Origin: Gammaproteobacteria bacterium
GTDB lineage: Bacteria; Pseudomonadota; Gammaproteobacteria; Tenderiales; Tenderiaceae
Direction of reading: 5' to 3'
NCBI GenBank assembly: GCA_027001525.1
Contig: JALTMR010000469.1
Span: forward strand, 1-10,647
Length of the DNA: 10,647 bases
In this document: one piece after another, positions 1 through 8,400 of the stretch
Position numbering within the stretch: position 1 is the stretch's first letter
Layout: every line of letters starts with the position of its first letter
Made by a program: the position numbers and the translations under genes
The notes under the pieces: model-generated
The model's database searches: none
The model's input: the letters and a program-made list of their open reading frames with translations, nothing else
What the model was told of the DNA's origin: nothing

Positions 1-518
1 ACCTCGCGCAGAGGCAGGTGGGTGGTGGCCAGCGCCACCCGCAGACCGGCGGTGGTCAGCATCATCACCACCTGATCGGTGTCGGTGTGGTCTGCCAGAA
101 ACTCGGTGTGGCCGCTGAACGGGACGCCCGCCTCGTTGATCACCCCTTTGTGTACCGGGCCGGTGACCAGGGCGGCGTAGCGACCGTCAAGGCAACCTGC
201 GGTGGCGTGACTCAGGGTCTCCAGCACGTAGGCGGCGTTGGCCGGGGCGAGGCGGCCGGCGCTGGCGGGCTGCTTCAGCGCGATGGGGTGAATCCGTAGC
301 GTGCCGGGCCGGCTCCGTTGCGGGGGCTGTTGCGGGTCCAGCGTGGTCAAGGTCAGCTCAATGCCCAGTGCCTCGGCCCGCTGGCGCAGCAGTTCCGGGT
401 CGGCAATGGCGACGACTTCGGCATCCAGCGGCTGTTGGGCCAGGCTGACGATCAGGTCGGGGCCGATACCTGCCGGCTCACCGGGGGTGACGGCAATGCG
501 GTGGATCGTCTCGCTCAC
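1..518 (-). CDS. pdxA: 4-hydroxythreonine-4-phosphate dehydrogenase PdxA, N-terminal part (3' end beyond window)
   Basis: PdxA oxidises 4-phosphohydroxy-L-threonine with NAD in the DXP-dependent pathway to pyridoxal 5'-phosphate; it is a cytosolic, metal-dependent homodimer. The 172 complete visible codons match the family throughout. There is an ITPGEPAGIGPD-like motif near the N terminus (here VTPGEPAGIGPD, residues 10-21), then LVTGPVHKGVINEAG, then SGHTEF. At the cut edge comes ATTHLPLRE, whose His (residue 167) corresponds to a metal-binding His of E. coli PdxA. The start is a GTG at 516-518 whose GTGA overlaps the TGA of surA by 4 bases. No Shine-Dalgarno sequence precedes it, so translation is probably coupled to surA. 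A full-length family member is about 330 residues, so roughly half is present. The order lptD-surA-pdxA is conserved in gammaproteobacteria. Confidence 0.95.
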   Translation of the reverse strand, partial: MSETIHRIAVTPGEPAGIGPDLIVSLAQQPLDAEVVAIADPELLRQRAEALGIELTLTTLDPQQPPQRSRPGTLRIHPIALKQPASAGRLAPANAAYVLETLSHATAGCLDGRYAALVTGPVHKGVINEAGVPFSGHTEFLADHTDTDQVVMMLTTAGLRVALATTHLPLRE

Positions 519-1825
519 GACGGGGTGTCGTTGTCGAGGCGGATCTCCACATAAGCCTCGTCGCGCAGGCGGCGCAGCCAGATCTCCTGCTCCTCCGCTA
601 CCTTGCGCTCAATCAGCTGCCGGCGGGCGTTGTTGCGCTTGAACTCTTCGGTGTTGTCGTAATCACGACGCTCCAGCACTTGCAGAATATGCCAGCCGAA
701 CTGGGTCTGGAAGGGTTCACTGATGGCGTTGATCGGCGTCTCGGCCATGACCTGTTCAAACTGCGGCACCATGACGCCGGGGCTGGCCCAACCGAGGTCA
801 CCGCCATTGATGGCGGAGGCCTTGTCTTCCGAGTGGGCCTGGGCCAGTTGGCCAAAGTCGTCACCGCGCTCGGCCCGGTCTTTGAGCTCCAGCAGTTTGG
901 CGCGCACATCCTCCTCGCTGGCCAGGGCGTTGGGGCGTAGCAGAATATGGCGGGCATGGGTCTGGGTGATCACATGCTGAGCGCCCCCGCGATGCTCCAG
1001 CAGTTTGATGATGTGGTAGCCGCTGGGGCTGCGAATGGGCTGACTCACTTCGCCCACCTTCATTTTCGGCACCAGATTGGCAAACAGTGTTGGCAGTTGC
1101 CCGGCCTTGCGCCACCCCAGGTCACCGCCTGATAACGCCTGTTGGCCGCTGGAATCGCTCAGTGCCAGGCGGGTGAAATCGGCCCCCTGTTGCAGCTTTT
1201 CCAGCAGTGCCTGGGCCTTGGCTTTGGCTTGCTGGATGTCGTCGCTGGAGGCGGCTTCGGGCACGGCGATGAGGATGTGGGCCAGGTGGTACTCGTCGTT
1301 GGCGTTGTCGCTGCTCTTCTGCCTGGCGAGGAACTGGTCGATCTCGGCGTCGCTGACGTTGATGCGGCTGTCGATCTGACGTTGGCGCAGGCGCGAGGTA
1401 ATCATCTCTTTGCGGATGTCCTGGCGAAATTTGTTGAAGTCATAGCCGTCACCCTCCAGCACATTGCGGAACTGGCGCAGGGACATGTTGTTCTGCTCGG
1501 CAATGCCCTGAATGGCGCGGTTAAGGGTGTCCTCATCGATAACGATGTTGTTGGCCTTGGCCAGTTGCAGTTGCAGATGGATGCCGATGAGGCGTTCCAG
1601 CACCTGTTTTTTGAGAATATCTGCAGGTGGAATGGGCGCGCGTTGCTGGTTCAGCTGCAGCTTGATGGTCTCGATTTCGGCCTTCAGCTCGGTGGCGGTG
1701 ATGGCTTCATTGTTGACGACAGCGACAATGCGATCGAGCAGCTGCGGCGCAGCGCCAGCGGTTGTCGAGGCCAACAGCAGCAGCAGGCTGGCACCGTGTG
1801 TCAGTAAACGTGGGTAGGTGGTCAT
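515..1825 (-). CDS. surA: Periplasmic chaperone / peptidyl-prolyl isomerase SurA
   Basis: SurA escorts unfolded outer-membrane beta-barrel proteins, LptD among them, across the periplasm to the BAM complex. The 436-residue product has the full family architecture. A signal peptide covers residues 1-25, with a Leu-rich core and an AGA/AP cleavage site. The N-terminal chaperone domain spans about 27-165 (starts LLDRIVAVVNNEAIT). Two parvulin domains follow, at about 178-278 (HILIAVPE, GGDLGW, SGYHIIKLLEHR) and 288-387 (HILLRP, GGDLGW, FGWHILQVLERR). A C-terminal helix (about 393-430) completes the chaperone core. Both isomerase repeats look intact. The ATG at 1823-1825 has an AGGA (plus-strand 1835-1838) nine bases upstream that overlaps the lptD stop. 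The gene lies 11 bases after lptD and overlaps pdxA by 4, so the three are very likely cotranscribed. Length is close to E. coli SurA (428). Confidence 0.97.
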   Translation of the reverse strand: MTTYPRLLTHGASLLLLLASTTAGAAPQLLDRIVAVVNNEAITATELKAEIETIKLQLNQQRAPIPPADILKKQVLERLIGIHLQLQLAKANNIVIDEDTLNRAIQGIAEQNNMSLRQFRNVLEGDGYDFNKFRQDIRKEMITSRLRQRQIDSRINVSDAEIDQFLARQKSSDNANDEYHLAHILIAVPEAASSDDIQQAKAKAQALLEKLQQGADFTRLALSDSSGQQALSGGDLGWRKAGQLPTLFANLVPKMKVGEVSQPIRSPSGYHIIKLLEHRGGAQHVITQTHARHILLRPNALASEEDVRAKLLELKDRAERGDDFGQLAQAHSEDKASAINGGDLGWASPGVMVPQFEQVMAETPINAISEPFQTQFGWHILQVLERRDYDNTEEFKRNNARRQLIERKVAEEQEIWLRRLRDEAYVEIRLDNDTPS

Positions 1826-1836
1826 TTATATCGTTC

Positions 1837-4122
1837 CTAGGGCACGGAGGAGTAGCCAACAACGCTCTTCTCCATCATCTCTTCGATGCGTTTGCCGATG
1901 CTGGTCAGGCCTTTGAGTTCCAGCTGGGCCAGCCAGCTGTAGCGCAGTTCACCCTCGCCACTGGGGTCGGTGGTGCTTTTGGAAAACAGTGCCCGGCGGA
2001 CGAGCCGGAAAGCCCAACAGCAGCTGTCGTACTCCACGCCGAGCATCTTCTCCAGCGTGCGGTTGTTTTCCAGCGAGTGGTAGCGGCGGCCAATAATACT
2101 CCAGCTGGGGTTGATTGGCCACAGAGCGGAGAGGTCGATCTCGCGCTTCTGGCGCGTCGGCAGGGTGATGTGGTTGCCCTGATAGCGGTAGCTTACGTTG
2201 ATGATTTTGTTGCGGCCCTTTTTGTATTGAAATTTAAGGTAGCGCTTGGTGATGAGGTCATACTCGGTATTCCAGATTAAATCCGAGCTGAGGCTGACGT
2301 ACTCCCCCAGCGCCAGTTTGGCTTCGAAAATCGCCTCGGAGTTGCGGCGACTGTCCAGCTCATTACCGCTCAGCGTGACCTGGCGATCCTCGAAGTAGAC
2401 GATTTGACCCATGCTGAGGCGCAATCGTTCCTTGCCGCTGTCGCTCTCCAGCAGGCGGGAGGTGAGGGCGATGCTGAGCTGGTTGGTGTCCCCCACCCGG
2501 TCAGCGCCGTTAAAGCGGTTCTCCACAAACAGCTGGGCCATGCTGAAGCCGCTCAGGCCGGTATCGAAGCGGGGCAGGTCGCTCTGGTCACGGTAGGGGA
2601 CGTAGAGGTAGAAGAGGCGGGGCTCCAGGGTCTGGAGCATCTTCTTTGAAAAGAGTGTTGTATCGCGTTCGAGAAACAGGCCGCTGTCGAGACTGAAGGT
2701 GGGCAGGGTGCGCGACAGTGAGTAGTCCGTCAGGGCGGCGCTGTTCTCATCGATCTGGTAGCTGGTGTAGCGGCCGCTGAGTTTGGGGATGATGAAGCCG
2801 GCCTGACGCTCGAAAGGGAGGCTGACGTAGGGCTGAATGTCGAGACGGTTGGCCATCAGCCGGTCGCTGCGCTGGAACCGCACCCATTCGCTCTCGACGC
2901 CGTAGCGTAGCCGGCCGTCACCCTGGGGCTGATCGTAGTCGAAAGTGATCTGGGGCAGGCGGCGGTAGGGGCGGCTGCTTTCGGGAATGGCGTCGTTGAG
3001 GGTCTGGTAGTCCTGCGCCCGCAACATGAGGCTGCCGTTGGCGAAGTTGTAGTCAAGCCGGGCGTGGCGCTCCAGGTGGGTGACCGAGGTGGTGGCGAGG
3101 GAGTTGCCGAAATCGGAAAAGTAGTTCTGATCCGAGACCTTGGCATAACGCACGTCGGCGCTCCAGCCGTTGGCAAAGCTGCCCTGGTGTTCGAAGCGGT
3201 AGAGTTCGCGTTTGGCACCATAAACGTCATCGTTGATCACTTCAGTGTTGAGCTTGCTGGTGCCCAGTGGGCTCAGGTAGCGCACTTCGGTGTCCCATTT
3301 CAGCCCCCGCCTGGTGTAGTTGTGAGGCGTAATGGTGGCGTCGAGCTGGGGGTGGATATTCCAGTAGTAGGGCAGCGCCAACTCCGTGCCGCCGCTGGAG
3401 GAGCTGCCAAAACTCGGGGCCAGCAGGCCGGAGGTGCGCTCGCCGGTAATGGGAAAGCGCAGGTAGGGGATGTAGATAAACGGCACCCCCAGAAACGAGA
3501 CGCGGGCATTGTAGACGCTGCCGATGCCGTCGGCGTGGTTGAGCTTGATGGTGCTGCCGCGAATGGCCCAGCCCTTGTCGCCGGGGTCGCAGGTGGTGAT
3601 GCTGGCGCTTTTGAGCACGGTGAGGTCATTGCCGCTCTGTTCTATGGTCTGGCTGGTGCCGCGGGTATGGCGCCGGGGGATGAAATATTCATTGTCCCGA
3701 AACAGACTGAGGTTGCTGTTGAGATCGATCTCAACGGTGTGGCTCAGGGCGGTAAATTCGCTGCTGTCGAAGCGGATGTTGCCTGCGGCGTTCAGTTGAC
3801 CGCTGTGTTCATCATAGTGAGCTTCGTCCGCCACCAGTTGCTCACTGCCGCGCTGGATCAGGACATTGCCCTGAAGGCTGAAGGCCTGCCGGGCGGTGGC
3901 CTCGGCCGAGTCGGCAAACAGCGTGACAGGGGTGTTGGCATCTATCGGCATCGGGCTGGCCTGGGCCGGTGGGGGGCTGATGGGCCAGGGGCGACAGAGC
4001 TGCCACTGTTCTGCCGCCAGGGCGGTGTTGCCCGCCAGTGCGCCACCCAGCAGGGCCAGCAGGGCGGCTCTCAATCCACCGAAACGCGCTGTTTTTTTTG
4101 GGCAATTGTTATTAAATTTCAA
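1837..4122 (-). CDS. lptD: LPS-assembly outer membrane protein LptD
   Basis: LptD with lipoprotein LptE forms the outer-membrane translocon that places LPS in the outer leaflet. The 761-residue product has a basic n-region and hydrophobic core ending ALA/AEQW, giving a signal peptide of about 36 residues. A periplasmic jelly-roll (OstA-like) domain follows at about 62-175, then a long 26-strand-type barrel from about 190 to 740 rich in alternating aromatic strands. The four mature cysteines C43, C178, C701 and C702 match the E. coli pairs C31-C724 and C173-C725, so the two interdomain disulfides that activate LptD should form. The tail is a short amphipathic end with GYSSVP. The only long reading starts at a TTG (4120-4122) preceded closely by an in-frame stop (TAG at 4141-4143). 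I see no Shine-Dalgarno sequence before it. A second in-frame TTG lies at codon 17, and would leave a shorter signal peptide. Codons 9-11 contain a run of eight A. First gene of lptD-surA-pdxA. Confidence 0.95.
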   Translation of the reverse strand: MKFNNNCPKKTARFGGLRAALLALLGGALAGNTALAAEQWQLCRPWPISPPPAQASPMPIDANTPVTLFADSAEATARQAFSLQGNVLIQRGSEQLVADEAHYDEHSGQLNAAGNIRFDSSEFTALSHTVEIDLNSNLSLFRDNEYFIPRRHTRGTSQTIEQSGNDLTVLKSASITTCDPGDKGWAIRGSTIKLNHADGIGSVYNARVSFLGVPFIYIPYLRFPITGERTSGLLAPSFGSSSSGGTELALPYYWNIHPQLDATITPHNYTRRGLKWDTEVRYLSPLGTSKLNTEVINDDVYGAKRELYRFEHQGSFANGWSADVRYAKVSDQNYFSDFGNSLATTSVTHLERHARLDYNFANGSLMLRAQDYQTLNDAIPESSRPYRRLPQITFDYDQPQGDGRLRYGVESEWVRFQRSDRLMANRLDIQPYVSLPFERQAGFIIPKLSGRYTSYQIDENSAALTDYSLSRTLPTFSLDSGLFLERDTTLFSKKMLQTLEPRLFYLYVPYRDQSDLPRFDTGLSGFSMAQLFVENRFNGADRVGDTNQLSIALTSRLLESDSGKERLRLSMGQIVYFEDRQVTLSGNELDSRRNSEAIFEAKLALGEYVSLSSDLIWNTEYDLITKRYLKFQYKKGRNKIINVSYRYQGNHITLPTRQKREIDLSALWPINPSWSIIGRRYHSLENNRTLEKMLGVEYDSCCWAFRLVRRALFSKSTTDPSGEGELRYSWLAQLELKGLTSIGKRIEEMMEKSVVGYSSVP

Positions 4123-4277
4123 TGGACTGAAACAAATTGGCTAATATCGTTGTCGGTGGTGTAACGTTAGTGGGCCGTCGGGTGGGGCTCAAGTGACACT
4201 TCATTTTTCGTTCTAACACACGGTTGGAATCTGCCTGCGGGTATATTTCCGCCCTGTGCCAAATTGCTGGACTGTCT
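4123..4277. promoter_or_regulatory. Divergent intergenic region between lptD and the RND operon
   Basis: This 155-base gap must carry promoters for both directions. It is more A+T-rich than its surroundings. Visible elements are an 11-base perfect inverted repeat AAGTG-A-CACTT at 4191-4201 and an 8-base palindrome TAACGTTA at 4162-4169. A TATATT hexamer at 4242-4247 (5 of 6 to a sigma-70 -10 box) sits upstream of the efflux operon but lacks a convincing -35. For lptD, a weak pair is TTGAGC (4192-4187, minus strand) and TAACGT (4169-4164) spaced by 17. I looked for a sigma-E type GGAACTT/TCTGA pair, expected by analogy with E. coli lptD, and did not find one. The region is regulatory by position; the individual boxes are tentative. 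Confidence 0.45.
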
Positions 4278-5438
4278 GTGCAAGCAAAAAAGATATCTGC
4301 CAAGTATACCGTGATCCTGTTGCTCGTCGTCTTTGTTGCGGCAGCGATCTTACTGAAAACCAAGCCGCAACCCCAGGTTAAATTGATTGAGCCGACCCCC
4401 ATGCGGGTGGTGGTGGCGGAGGTGAAGGCCACTGACTTCCAGCCCACCGTGGTGGTCAGTGGCTACCTGCGCCCGGCGCGGTTGGCCGAGCTGCGTTTTG
4501 AGGTGGCGGGCCAGGTGGTGGCGCGGTTGGTGGAGCCGGGTCGCGCCGTGGTTGCCGATGAGGTGTTGTTGCGGCTGGACGGTGGAGACTATCGCGACGC
4601 CGTGGTCGAGGCCCGTGCCCGTCTGTTGCAGGAGCAGGCGGCGATTGAGCGTGACCGGAACCTGCTGGCTCTGGCTCAGCGCAATCGCCAGTTGCAGGCT
4701 CAGGAAGTGGCGCGGCAGGAGCGCCTGGGTAGTGAGTCGCTCTCCTCCAGGGCGGCGCTGGACGCGGCACGGCAGAAGCTGTTTCAGTTGCAGGCGGAGG
4801 AGGAGCGTTTGCAGTTCAGCGTTGACACCGCCCGGGCGCGCCTTGACCTGCAACAGGTGGTGTTGAACCGGGCCCAGCGCAATCTGCAACGTACCGAACT
4901 CAAGGCCTCGTTTGCCGGGGTGGTGAATGCGGTGATGGTGGATGTGGGGGATCGGGTCAACCTCAACCAGAAAGCGGTGGAGCTGATCGATGCCCGGTTT
5001 CTGGATCTCTACATCGAGGTGGACGGCACCACAGCCGCTGCGTTGACCATCGGCCAGACCGTGCAGGTGGCGGCGGGTGACCATTTTGTGGCGGGCGAAC
5101 TGGTGGCGATTCAGCCTAACCCGGTTGCCACGACGTTTACCCACGAAGTGCGGGTGCGGTTGGCCAATCCGGGGCTGCTTCCGGGGGCGCTGGCGCGTGT
5201 TACGTTGCCGCTGGTGGCGCAGAAAGATGTCGTTGTGGTGCCGGTGACGGCGGTGGTGCGGGACGAAGGCCACACCTTCGCCTTTACGGTGGATGGCAAC
5301 CGCCTGCATCGTCATGAGCTGATTCTGGGCGGCCGCCAGAACGGCCAGCAGGTGGTGCTCTCCGGCCTGAGCGTGGGGGACCGGGTGGTCGCCCGCGACG
5401 CCGCTGCACTGACTGAAGATGTGGTGGTGGACTACTGA
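4278..5438 (+). CDS. RND efflux membrane-fusion protein (HlyD/AcrA-type periplasmic adaptor)
   Basis: Periplasmic adaptor that links an inner-membrane RND pump to an outer-membrane channel. From the GTG at 4278 the product is 386 residues. There is a Lys-rich N terminus, then one membrane anchor (about 12-26, VILLLVVFVAAAILL). The first half of the lipoyl domain is at about 68-101 (LRFEVAGQVVARLVEPG...). A long, charged alpha-hairpin coiled coil follows at about 103-205 (rich in Gln, Glu, Arg, Ala). The second lipoyl half is at 206-237 (FAGVVNAVMVDVGDRV), the beta-barrel at about 240-312 and the membrane-proximal domain to the end (VVVVPVTAVV). There is no lipobox cysteine, so it is probably anchored by the helix rather than by lipid. 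The frame is also open from a TTG at 4224, but that would put a poor leader before the basic n-region, so I chose GTG 4278; only a weak GGA precedes it. Its TGA overlaps the ATG of the pump gene by one base. Confidence 0.92.
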   Translation: MQAKKISAKYTVILLLVVFVAAAILLKTKPQPQVKLIEPTPMRVVVAEVKATDFQPTVVVSGYLRPARLAELRFEVAGQVVARLVEPGRAVVADEVLLRLDGGDYRDAVVEARARLLQEQAAIERDRNLLALAQRNRQLQAQEVARQERLGSESLSSRAALDAARQKLFQLQAEEERLQFSVDTARARLDLQQVVLNRAQRNLQRTELKASFAGVVNAVMVDVGDRVNLNQKAVELIDARFLDLYIEVDGTTAAALTIGQTVQVAAGDHFVAGELVAIQPNPVATTFTHEVRVRLANPGLLPGALARVTLPLVAQKDVVVVPVTAVVRDEGHTFAFTVDGNRLHRHELILGGRQNGQQVVLSGLSVGDRVVARDAAALTEDVVVDY

Positions 5439-8400
5439 TGCCGCTGATTCGCTACGCTATCAACAACCCGCTCATCGCCAACCTGATGTTGGTGATTATT
5501 CTGGTCGCCGGCGTGTTGTCGTGGAAGTCGATGCCGCAGGAGATGTTTCCCCTCATCGAGCTGGACCGGGTGCGCATCGTGACCGAATTTGCCGGCGCGT
5601 CACCGGAGGAGGTGGAGCGACTGGTGACGGTGCCGGTGGAGGAGCAGTTCGATGGCCTGGCCGATATCGACACCATTCTCTCAACCTCCTCGGAGGGGCT
5701 CTCCAATGTGCTGATCAAGCTCAAGCCGGGGACGGACGTCAGCGCCTTTATTGATGATGCCCGCAGCGCGGTGGATCGGGTGACGGATCTGCCCAGTCTG
5801 GCCGAGCGGCCGGAGGTGCGGCGGATGCAGACCCGTTTCCCGGTGATCAGTCTGGCGCTTTATGGTGATGTGGTCGATCAGGTGCTCTACGACAAGGCGG
5901 ATGAGATCAAGCGCCGGTTGTTGAAAATTCCGGGGGTGGCCAGTGCGCCGCTGACCGGGGTGCGTGAGTGGGAGCTGTGGGTGGTGGTCGAGCCGCAGCA
6001 GCTGGCCGCCATGGGGGTGACGCTGGACGAAATCAGTCAGGCGCTGCGGCGCAACATGGCCGAGTTGCCCGGCGGCACCATCAACGCCACCGAGGGGGAT
6101 GTGATTCTTCGGGGCGAGGGGGTGCCGCCGACGCCGGAGGCTGTGGCGCAGATTGCGCTACGCCATAACGAGCGCGGTGGGCTGCTGCGCCTGGGGCAGG
6201 TGGCGACGCTGGAGCTGCGTTACGAAGAGGCCAAAACCCTGGCCCGCTTCAATGGCCAGCCCTCGGTCAATTTGACGGTGAACAAAACCTCGGAGGCCTC
6301 CACCATTGAGGTTTCCCAGCGGGTGCGGGCTTTTGCAGATGAGCTGCAGCAGACGTTGCCCCCCACCATCCATGCCGGCGTTTTCAGTGATCTGTCCATC
6401 TATGTGAAGAATCGTCTGGAGACCGTGAAATCCTCCGCTGCGGTGGGGCTGGTGCTGGTGTTGCTGTCGCTCTATCTGTTTCTCAATTTTCGCATCGCCC
6501 TGATCACCGCGCTGGGGATTCCCGTCTCCTTTCTCGTCTCCATCATCGCGATGAACTACCTCGGTCACAGCATCAATATGGTGTCGCTGTTTGCCTTTCT
6601 CATCGCGCTGGGGATGATTGTGGATGATGCCATCATCGTCACCGAGAACATCTATCGCCACATGGAGATGGGCAAGCCGGCCAAAGAGGCGGCGCTGGTG
6701 GGGACCAGGGAGGTCTTCTGGCCCGTGCTGGCCTCTACCGCCACGACCATCGCCGCCTTTTTGCCCGTATTGGCTATTGGCGGGACGATGGGGGCCTTTG
6801 TCGCTGTGATTCCGGTGGTGGTGAGCTTTGCCCTGATCGGCTCGCTGTGGGAGGCCTACGCCGTGCTGCCCTCCCATGCGGCCGAGATGTTAAAGGTGAA
6901 GCCGAGAAGCAAGGTCGAATCTGGCCGCTGGCGCAAGGGGCTGACGCGTTATGTGGGGTTGCTGCGCTGGTCGGTGGCGAATCGTTATTTTATGGCGGCG
7001 GCAACGGTGGGAGTGCTGGTGCTGGTCATGGTCTTTGCCGCGACGCGGGTGCCGTTTCAGCTCTTCGGCCATGTGGAATCGGGGCAGTTTTTCATCAACG
7101 TTGAGGCACCCAATACCTATAGCCTGGAGGAGACGGGGCGGCTGGCGGCGCGTCTGGAGGCGGCGATTCAAGGGCGGCTTGGGGAGCATGAGCTGGCCAG
7201 CTTGCTGACCAATGTCGGCGTGACCTTTGTCGATTTCAATACGGTTAAATTTGATAGCAAATACATCCAGTTCATTGTCGATCTCAAGCAGCGCAAGCCG
7301 GAAGGTTTTATCGAACACTGGGTGACGCCGCTGGTGAGCCTCAAGTTTGCCTGGGGTGGCGAGCGTGAACGCACCACAGAGGCGGTGATCAACGATATTC
7401 GGAGTCGCCTCAGCGAGGTGCCCGGCATTCAGCGTTTCTCCATTTTGCGGCCCCAGGGCGGACCGGCGGGGGCCGATATCGAAGTGGGTATCGGTGGCGA
7501 GAGCATGGAGGTGCTCAAGGCCCAGAGTGAGCTGGTGGCTGACTTTCTCCAGCGCCTGCCCGGTGTTCACGATGTCAGTCAGGACCTGGAGCCGGGCAAG
7601 CTGGAGTATCAGTATCTGCTCAATGAGCGCGGTCGCCAGCTGGGGCTGACCCAGATGCAGGTGGCTGAGGCGGTGCGCACCGGTTTTCAGGGGCTGGAGG
7701 TGTTGCATGTGACGCGGGGGGACGAGCGTATTCCCGTGCGGCTGATCTACCCCCAGGCTGTGCGTGAACAGACGCAGAGTTTTGAACAGTTGCGTATCGC
7801 CTTGCCGGGGGGCGGGGCCGTCTACCTTGCGGATGTGACTGATATCAGGATAAGCCGCGGCTACAGCGCCGTGCAGCACCGCGATGGCCGGCGACTGGCC
7901 ACGGTGACGGCGGAGGTGGACAGTGCGGTCACCACACCGCTGGAGGTGACGGAGCAGGTGGCACAGGCGTTTGCCGATCTGGAGAAACGCCTGCCGGGCT
8001 ATGAGCTGGTTTTCCTGGGTCAGAAGCGCGAGACTTCCGAGTCGATGGAGGATATGAAACGGGCGCTGTTGATTGCCCTGTGCATCATCTTCTTCATTTT
8101 GGCGGCACTGTTTCGCTCCTTGCTCGATCCGGTGGTGGTGATGGTCTCCATCCCTTTCGGCTTTATCGGTGTGGTCTTCGGCCATGTGGTGACGGGGCAC
8201 CATTTGCAGTTTCTTTCGGTGCTGGGGTTTCTGGCGCTGTCGGGCATCGTTGTCAACGATTCGCTGATTCTCATCGATTTCGCCAAGCGCCTGCGCAGCG
8301 AGGGTTGGGATCGGCTGGAAGCGGTGGTCGAGGCGGGCCGGGTGCGGGTGCGGCCTATTCTGCTCACTAGTGTCACCACCTTTCTCGGCGTCTCGCCGCT

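Noticed and set aside
1142..1807. 221-codon plus-strand frame opposite surA
   Set aside because: Shadow of SurA; no ribosome site or domain.
3064..4164. 366-codon plus-strand frame opposite lptD
   Set aside because: Low-complexity Gly/Ala/Val translation typical of a shadow; the minus strand encodes LptD with its conserved cysteines.
4140..4240. Sigma-E promoter for lptD
   Set aside because: Expected from E. coli, but no GGAACTT and TCTGA pair at the right spacing is present on the minus strand; the best match (TAGAACGA) has no -10.
4224..4277. N-terminal extension of the adaptor from a TTG at 4224
   Set aside because: Would add 18 residues before a perfect basic n-region and membrane anchor; GTG at 4278 fits better.
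4112..4447. 111-codon minus frame across the lptD/efflux intergenic region
   Set aside because: Runs antisense into the adaptor gene and ends just before lptD continues in another frame; no similarity or ribosome site. Not an upstream part of lptD.
4350..5315. 321-codon open frame antisense to the adaptor gene
   Set aside because: His/Leu/Arg-rich shadow frame without domains; the plus frame is a complete membrane-fusion protein.
6890..8203. 437-codon open frame antisense to the RND pump gene
   Set aside because: Composition is a His/Gln/Arg-rich mirror of the pump codons in G+C-rich DNA; it has no recognisable domain, while the sense frame is a textbook RND permease.
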